From: CAYRIY01 sp964424335
GTDB taxonomy: Bacteria > Bacillota > Limnochordia > DTU080 > RSA5
Direction: 5' to 3'
NCBI GenBank assembly: GCA_964424335.1
Contig: CAYRIY010000126.1
Location: 1 to 9,106 of the forward strand
DNA length: 9,106 nucleotides
Shown here: positions 6,601 through 9,106 of the stretch, in pieces
How the letters are laid out: the number at the start of each line of letters is the position of its first letter
How positions within the stretch are numbered: position 1 is the first letter of the stretch
Program-made: the position numbers and the translations under genes
The notes under the pieces: generated by a model
What the model was told of the DNA's origin: nothing
The model's database searches: none
The model's input: only the letters and a program-made list of their open reading frames with translations

Positions 6601-8721
6601 GACACGGTGTACGACATTACGTTTGAAGATGGCACGCTGACGGTGATCCCACGTCCGATCATCGTTCATGTCGGCGATATCGAACGGCGTTACGGCGACC
6701 CAATCGCGCACAAAGATTTCAGCTACAGTATCACCAACCTTCCCACAGATAGGCCGTGGTTGGCGCCGACGGTGAGCATGGAACTGTGGGGGGTGTCGGA
6801 CCGCTCCGATGTCGGGTTTTATGAAGGCGTGATCGGCGCTGTCGTGGACAATGCGAATTTCACGGCGACGATCGTGCCGGGAAACCTGACCATCACCCAG
6901 CGCCCCATCAGCCTACGGCCATTTGGGAGCCGCACCTATGGTGATCTCAACCCTCCCCCGGTGCAACTGAATGTTTCGGGGCTCGCCGATTGGCACAAAG
7001 CGGAAGATGTCGTCACCGATGTCGAGATGCGCTCTGAAGGTACAAACGTGAGGGCTGACGCGGGTTTGTACAGCGCGTTCATCGACAGCTATCGCCTCAT
7101 CAACGACAACTATTTCGTGGAAAACGTTTGGGAAGGCGACTACCGTGTGGAAAAGCGGGATCTGTGGGTGGCGGTGGGCGACATCAAGTACCACGCGGGC
7201 GAGCGAAAACCATATCCCAAGGTGCGGTTTGACAACTTGGCGCCCTGGGATGTCCATGACGACATGATGCGTCAAGGTTGCCTCGAGTGGTTGCCAAACT
7301 ACACCGGTGGGTGCACCGCCGCAGCTCGAGGTGGAGACCCCGAGGACCCATACTTCTTGTTTGATCGCACCCAACTGCCCCAGCATCGAAATTTTGAGTG
7401 GGGCCTGGCGGATGCGTACACCGGGCCTTGGGAATGGCTCTTTTACAAGGACAGCTCGGCGTTTCGCAACTATAACATCGTCGAAAGCCGTCTCGGCCAC
7501 GAAATCGTGCTGCCGGCCCTTAGCCGCGAAGAGATCCTCGACATCGTCTTAAACGATCGGCCAAGCCATGAAGTCTTCGATCCTGAGACTTCCTTTGAAC
7601 CGTCGCCGCCTCCCCAAACGGGCAGTGAATGGTTCTACTACAATCGAGATGTCGAGTTCACCTACGAAGTCATACAAGACGCAGAAATCTGGGTGGACGG
7701 TCGCTTCATTCCCCGGAGCTGCTTAATTCAAACCCACGTCTCATCTGAGTTTATCGTGCATGAACCGTGTGTCATGGCGAATAGCGCTTTGGATGGGTTC
7801 ACCGCGGGCGTGCCCGACGAATCTCAAGAGATCTTGTTGAACGCATTGGCCAATTGGTTGGCTGCGAGCAGGGAGGGCCTGAGTGCGACGACGTTGGCCG
7901 GAGCCTATGAGTCGCTCAAGTCCGGCAACGACTGGATTGTGGAACAGGTATTTCCCTACTTGCTCGTGGAGTTTTACAGCATTTTGGACAAAGATGAAGG
8001 CGATTTGACGCCGGGCGAGCGGGCGTTCGTGGACCATATATCTGCCGTGATGCACAAGGAGCGGCAAATGACCGCCAGGCGGGCGCTGGACGCGTACTAC
8101 GCGTGGGTGGAGCGCAACGACGAGCGTTTCAAGGATTCCCCTAACTTGGGGAGTCTGTTCACCTTCGGCCAAGGGATGCCCGATTACTTGAAAAACGCCG
8201 CGATCGAAGCAGAATTAGGCATATCCACCCTCGGCGGTCCGAGCAGCCGCAAGACCGACATCGTTGTCGGTTTGGGAAGCTTGGGCTCGACCTTGATCGG
8301 CGGAGCCGGCGGACTCGCGGGCGCAGTCGGGATACTGGAACCTCTCGTGTCTACGGTCTTTCCCTTCGCGGCTCGGGCGGGGGAAGCGGCAGTCATGCTT
8401 AGTGGCATTTCCTTGGGCGCCTCGGTGCTTGGAAGTCTGGCCTTCGTGACCACGATCGTGACCTCCGTCGTCATGGAGTTGGTGGAGCAGCACAACGTGA
8501 AGCGAAAGATCGACAAGGCGATGGAAAAAGCTGCGGGGCCGCCCCCGACGTTTGCGGAGCTGAAGGCGATGAAGCAAGACGAACAAGGCGAACTGCAACT
8601 GATGATGCACCTCATGACTGCCTTCGACCAATATGCCCCGGGCGGGCCCATTGACGATATCGCTAAAGGGCGGCCGGCGCCGCTCCGAGACATCGAATAC
8701 TTGTATTTCCAGTTCGAATAG
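3685..8721 (+). CDS. TpsA exoprotein: FHA-type secretion domain, MBG-repeat adhesin, hydrophobic helical tail
   Basis: This 1678-residue protein is the probable substrate of the transporter encoded 36 nt upstream. Residues 1-23 are a signal peptide (cut after AVA). Residues ~24-140 are a haemagglutination-activity/TPS domain (for example LNRVVGDDPSHIMGTL and NPHGVIFG at 106-113), the signal recognised by TpsB. Residues ~140-620 are Gly/Asp/Val-rich and probably beta-structured. From ~630 to ~1240 there are seven modules of the MBG/YDG type, with Y-G or equivalent marks at 635, 730, 823, 917, 1003, 1085 and 1169. They are joined by a recurring 'beta-strand, RP, beta-strand' linker such as VTKRPITV or VIPRPIIV. 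The only four Cys are 1199, 1210, 1346 and 1362. Residues ~1370-1678 look alpha-helical, with Gly-rich hydrophobic segments at ~1526-1551 and ~1570-1599, a feature not typical of TpsA proteins. Likely role: surface adhesin or aggregation factor. The ligand and the tail's function are unknown. A terminator follows directly. Confidence 0.9.
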   Translation: MKKSIALLLVVTLVATLAPPAVATLPYDGDLRSGAATWEYNGDALEVHQTTNRVVIDWESFSIGEGNAVIFHQPSADAAALNRVVGDDPSHIMGTLEASGRVFLVNPHGVIFGPDATVDVGSLVASALWLDVDVGDNKTFWSEDSQVGLWEDGGRLVFEMREEDAPADVVNLGRIAAMGDDGYIVLLGPALVRNEGSLTTIGSKSQRIGLAAGGRVQLTDAVVPDGYNYWDEDQWTAQPRRFVVDRATAEALVETALASRIDATTGSDNVVLLASASAKQLHQAVINQQGVVMARRLEVTGGSDGTVKLGGQYNNGSLWDFTMYAEGERIAIETDAGDEGRVLVIGGVGNGEGVVLSAEKEIAVLSDLEYANHTNLSLGWSFLAPTVTFQGNVTPFDELSELIDRGPDLWITNKSADPLTVTSDDDSKLTLRYLQIDVADGAVVDMAGALNIGDGMSIRGFGSPDALRLSNRHNRFGEWLRLALDHSAADEDGSRKMTVGDIVIRSSNDSLAVDGEFHGSGDVFIWNDGGNVILRPLSSLSADGVLTVAATGGGVFINEAGADVFGDGGPQSGRVRIYSSSPVDGYLAGGLESWEHDANVEFLDDPVPGNVIYFLDAAGALIVVVEVAARSKYTYGQLAPDTPFDIRYYLKSDPDIAIDPDEVADLQLRIVDADGREYAPVEWGLLGVGTYEVVGHGARSERYRLEYVADDIIVTAAPLSITVGGASRYYGDDNSALRFVDVQFSGWVRPEDDGNWQNGVHFTLTSAGEDAPVGTYAITLSQFRDDLAQKLQNYDVNFVYDDAVLEVRPRPLTVAVSDLIRLYGDDNDFTGATFGLGTGGRGLALGHTLADLGFGGDPNDFLSSDATPRSVPGSYAVHVDPSALGGEAANYDITLVGELVVTKRPITVGAGHKTVTYLDPVQIEIGNPIVVSDLGQGRDLVHLPQRIVLNALPTPDVGEYVVTWNLPAEGWDDTVYDITFEDGTLTVIPRPIIVHVGDIERRYGDPIAHKDFSYSITNLPTDRPWLAPTVSMELWGVSDRSDVGFYEGVIGAVVDNANFTATIVPGNLTITQRPISLRPFGSRTYGDLNPPPVQLNVSGLADWHKAEDVVTDVEMRSEGTNVRADAGLYSAFIDSYRLINDNYFVENVWEGDYRVEKRDLWVAVGDIKYHAGERKPYPKVRFDNLAPWDVHDDMMRQGCLEWLPNYTGGCTAAARGGDPEDPYFLFDRTQLPQHRNFEWGLADAYTGPWEWLFYKDSSAFRNYNIVESRLGHEIVLPALSREEILDIVLNDRPSHEVFDPETSFEPSPPPQTGSEWFYYNRDVEFTYEVIQDAEIWVDGRFIPRSCLIQTHVSSEFIVHEPCVMANSALDGFTAGVPDESQEILLNALANWLAASREGLSATTLAGAYESLKSGNDWIVEQVFPYLLVEFYSILDKDEGDLTPGERAFVDHISAVMHKERQMTARRALDAYYAWVERNDERFKDSPNLGSLFTFGQGMPDYLKNAAIEAELGISTLGGPSSRKTDIVVGLGSLGSTLIGGAGGLAGAVGILEPLVSTVFPFAARAGEAAVMLSGISLGASVLGSLAFVTTIVTSVVMELVEQHNVKRKIDKAMEKAAGPPPTFAELKAMKQDEQGELQLMMHLMTAFDQYAPGGPIDDIAKGRPAPLRDIEYLYFQFE
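3754..4104 (+). other. TPS secretion domain (filamentous haemagglutinin N-terminal type) inside tpsA
   Basis: Roughly residues 24-140 of the exoprotein. The segment order matches the family: an early strand around LPYDGDLR, then VVIDWESFSIGEGNAVIFHQ, ALNRVVGDDPSHIMGTL, GRVFLVNPHGVIFGPDA and a 'VGSLVASAL' strand. NPHG is a common variant of the NPNG motif. In characterised TPS systems this domain binds the POTRA domains of TpsB and nucleates the beta-helix. Domain borders are approximate. Confidence 0.88.
5560..7410 (+). repeat. Seven tandem MBG/YDG-like protein modules within tpsA
   Basis: Protein-level repeats of 82-95 residues. Conserved module starts carry TYGQ (635), YYGDD (730), LYGDD (823), RYGDP (1003) and TYGDL (1085). 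Two modules are degenerate: TYLDP at 917 and YHAGE at 1169. Each module ends in Tyr/Asn-rich strands such as NYDVNFVYDD or NYDITLVGEL, then a linker containing RP or KR and a hydrophobic strand. No DNA-level identity is obvious, so the modules are old rather than freshly duplicated. MBG/YDG-type domains are Ig-like stalk modules found in many bacterial adhesins. Borders are approximate. Confidence 0.8.
8260..8481 (+). other. Paired Gly-rich hydrophobic helical segments in the TpsA tail
   Basis: Residues ~1526-1551 (begins IVVGLGSLGSTLIGG) and ~1570-1599 (includes SGISLGASVLGSLAF) are long uncharged stretches with Gly/Ala/Ser at close spacing, separated by about 18 residues holding one Glu, one Arg and one Glu. 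A charged helical segment, EQHNVKRKIDKAMEKA, follows. They look like transmembrane or membrane-inserting helices, of the kind seen in helical hairpins of pore-forming proteins. I do not recognise a specific family. Confidence 0.6.
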
Positions 8722-8766
8722 TCGCGTCGCTTTATCTCGGATATCGCATTCGGGTATCCTTGCCTT

Positions 8767-8816
8767 AGGCCCCTGGCACCGGTTCCTTTGTGGATCGGGT
8801 CTTCCAGGGGCTTTTG
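8767..8816 (+). terminator. Rho-independent terminator of the tpsBA operon
   Basis: GCCCCTGG (8769-8776) pairs perfectly with CCAGGGGC (8804-8811) and is followed by TTTT. The stem can be extended by a G-T and an A-T pair at its base. The 27-nt loop can hold a small inner helix. It lies about 45 nt after the tpsA stop, marking the operon end, so the next gene should have its own promoter. Confidence 0.85.
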
Positions 8817-8819
8817 CTT

Positions 8820-8989
8820 TGCGATCCAATTCGAACTGACTACTTTCCGCTGTCGTCCAGCGCAGACTTTTCGGGAAAATCGCCAAATTTAATTCCTCTC
8901 TGGAAGGAAGTAACCTTAAGGCGCCTAATGTTGATTATGAATTTGTCAAAAGTTACAAATCCAAAAAATAGAGAAAGGTGGCATGATCC
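8820..8989 (+). promoter_or_regulatory. AT-richer leader with candidate promoter for the next gene
   Basis: Base composition falls clearly below the GC-rich genes on the left. A promoter candidate is TTGATT (8931-8936) with TACAAA (8954-8959), exactly 17 nt apart and 4 of 6 matches in each box. A purine-rich ribosome site, GAGAAAGGTGG (8971-8981), precedes the ATG at 8990 at suitable spacing. Short dyads (TTTTC-GG-GAAAA at 8868-8879, CCTTAAGG at 8914-8921) are present, but neither is a recognised operator. No gene is supported in this stretch. Confidence 0.4.
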
Positions 8990-9106
8990 ATGATGCGTCG
9001 TCGAATCCGGAACGTGAAAAAGACAATCGTATACTCGCTCCACCTTGCGGCAATGGCTTTATTTTTCGCCGGTCTGACACACGCACAGACAACATTGGAG
9101 ATGTGG
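8990..9106 (+). CDS. Exported protein, N-terminal fragment (possible ABC-transporter solute-binding protein)
   Basis: Thirty-nine codons are open from ATG 8990 (a second ATG follows directly at 8993) to the window edge. The N-terminus is strongly basic (MMRRRIRNVKK), followed by a hydrophobic core and a likely signal-peptidase site after THA, then QTTLEMW. This is a classical Sec signal peptide, with a good ribosome site upstream. A mature start reading TTLEMW is common in family-1 extracellular sugar-binding proteins of ABC importers, which is a hint and not proof. The overlapping frame from ATG 8983 encodes a hydrophilic peptide without features and is disfavoured. The gene lies after the tpsA terminator, so it is a separate transcription unit. 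Confidence 0.65.
   Translation, partial: MMRRRIRNVKKTIVYSLHLAAMALFFAGLTHAQTTLEMW

Noticed and set aside
3685..8721. Contact-dependent inhibition (CdiA/CdiI) system
   Set aside because: The exoprotein has a hydrophobic C-terminus like some ionophoric CdiA toxins, but it is much shorter than CdiA, has no VENN-type junction, and no small immunity gene follows. A terminator comes about 45 nt after the stop, and the next gene encodes a basic signal peptide.
8868..8925. Short palindromes TTTTC-GG-GAAAA, CCTTAAGG and GGCGCC as operators
   Set aside because: They are only 6-12 bp, match no operator I can name, and are expected by chance in a leader of this length.
8983..9106. Alternative ATG at 8983 for the last gene
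   Set aside because: This frame gives a hydrophilic peptide without features, whereas ATG 8990 in another frame gives a textbook signal peptide with good ribosome-site spacing.

Overview
The window is from a diderm (outer-membrane) bacterium with moderately high GC, roughly 60% by eye. The evidence is a complete two-partner secretion (TPS, type Vb) pair: an outer-membrane POTRA/beta-barrel transporter followed by its large exported substrate. The chromosomal context is ordinary, with an E. coli-type NADP isocitrate dehydrogenase gene at the left edge. I cannot assign a genus. No rRNA, tRNA, CRISPR array, insertion sequence or DNA-level repeat array was recognised.

Layout. (1) 1-563, plus strand: the 3' end of icd, closed by a strong hairpin at 615-646. 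(2) 734-1804, minus strand: a complete AraC-family regulator with an N-terminal AraC_binding_2-like domain and a C-terminal double HTH, convergent with icd. (3) 1805-2067: a divergent intergenic region that probably holds promoters and operators for both sides, including an imperfect 7-5-7 inverted repeat at 1984-2002. (4) 2068-3648, plus strand: a TpsB/FhaC-like transporter with a TTG start, a signal peptide, POTRA domains, a barrel and a terminal Phe. (5) 3685-8721, plus strand, 36 nt later: a TpsA exoprotein of 1678 aa with a GTG start. It has a signal peptide, a filamentous-haemagglutinin-type TPS domain, a beta-rich stalk of about 480 residues, seven tandem MBG-like modules of 82-95 residues, and an unusual predicted alpha-helical tail with two Gly-rich hydrophobic segments. 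(6) 8767-8816: a clear intrinsic terminator, then an AT-richer leader. (7) 8990 to the end: the first 39 codons of another exported protein, possibly an ABC-transporter solute-binding protein.

How the genes fit together. TpsB should sit in the outer membrane and translocate the large TpsA, recognising the TPS domain. TpsA then becomes a surface-attached or released fibre whose MBG modules are typical of bacterial adhesin stalks. The divergently transcribed AraC-type protein is a plausible local regulator, but this is inferred from position only. The most unusual parts are the TpsA C-terminal region (about residues 1370-1678), which has membrane-active-looking helices where most TpsA proteins are beta-structured, the only four Cys of the protein in two close pairs just before it, and a TpsB that lacks a normal VRG(Y/F) motif.
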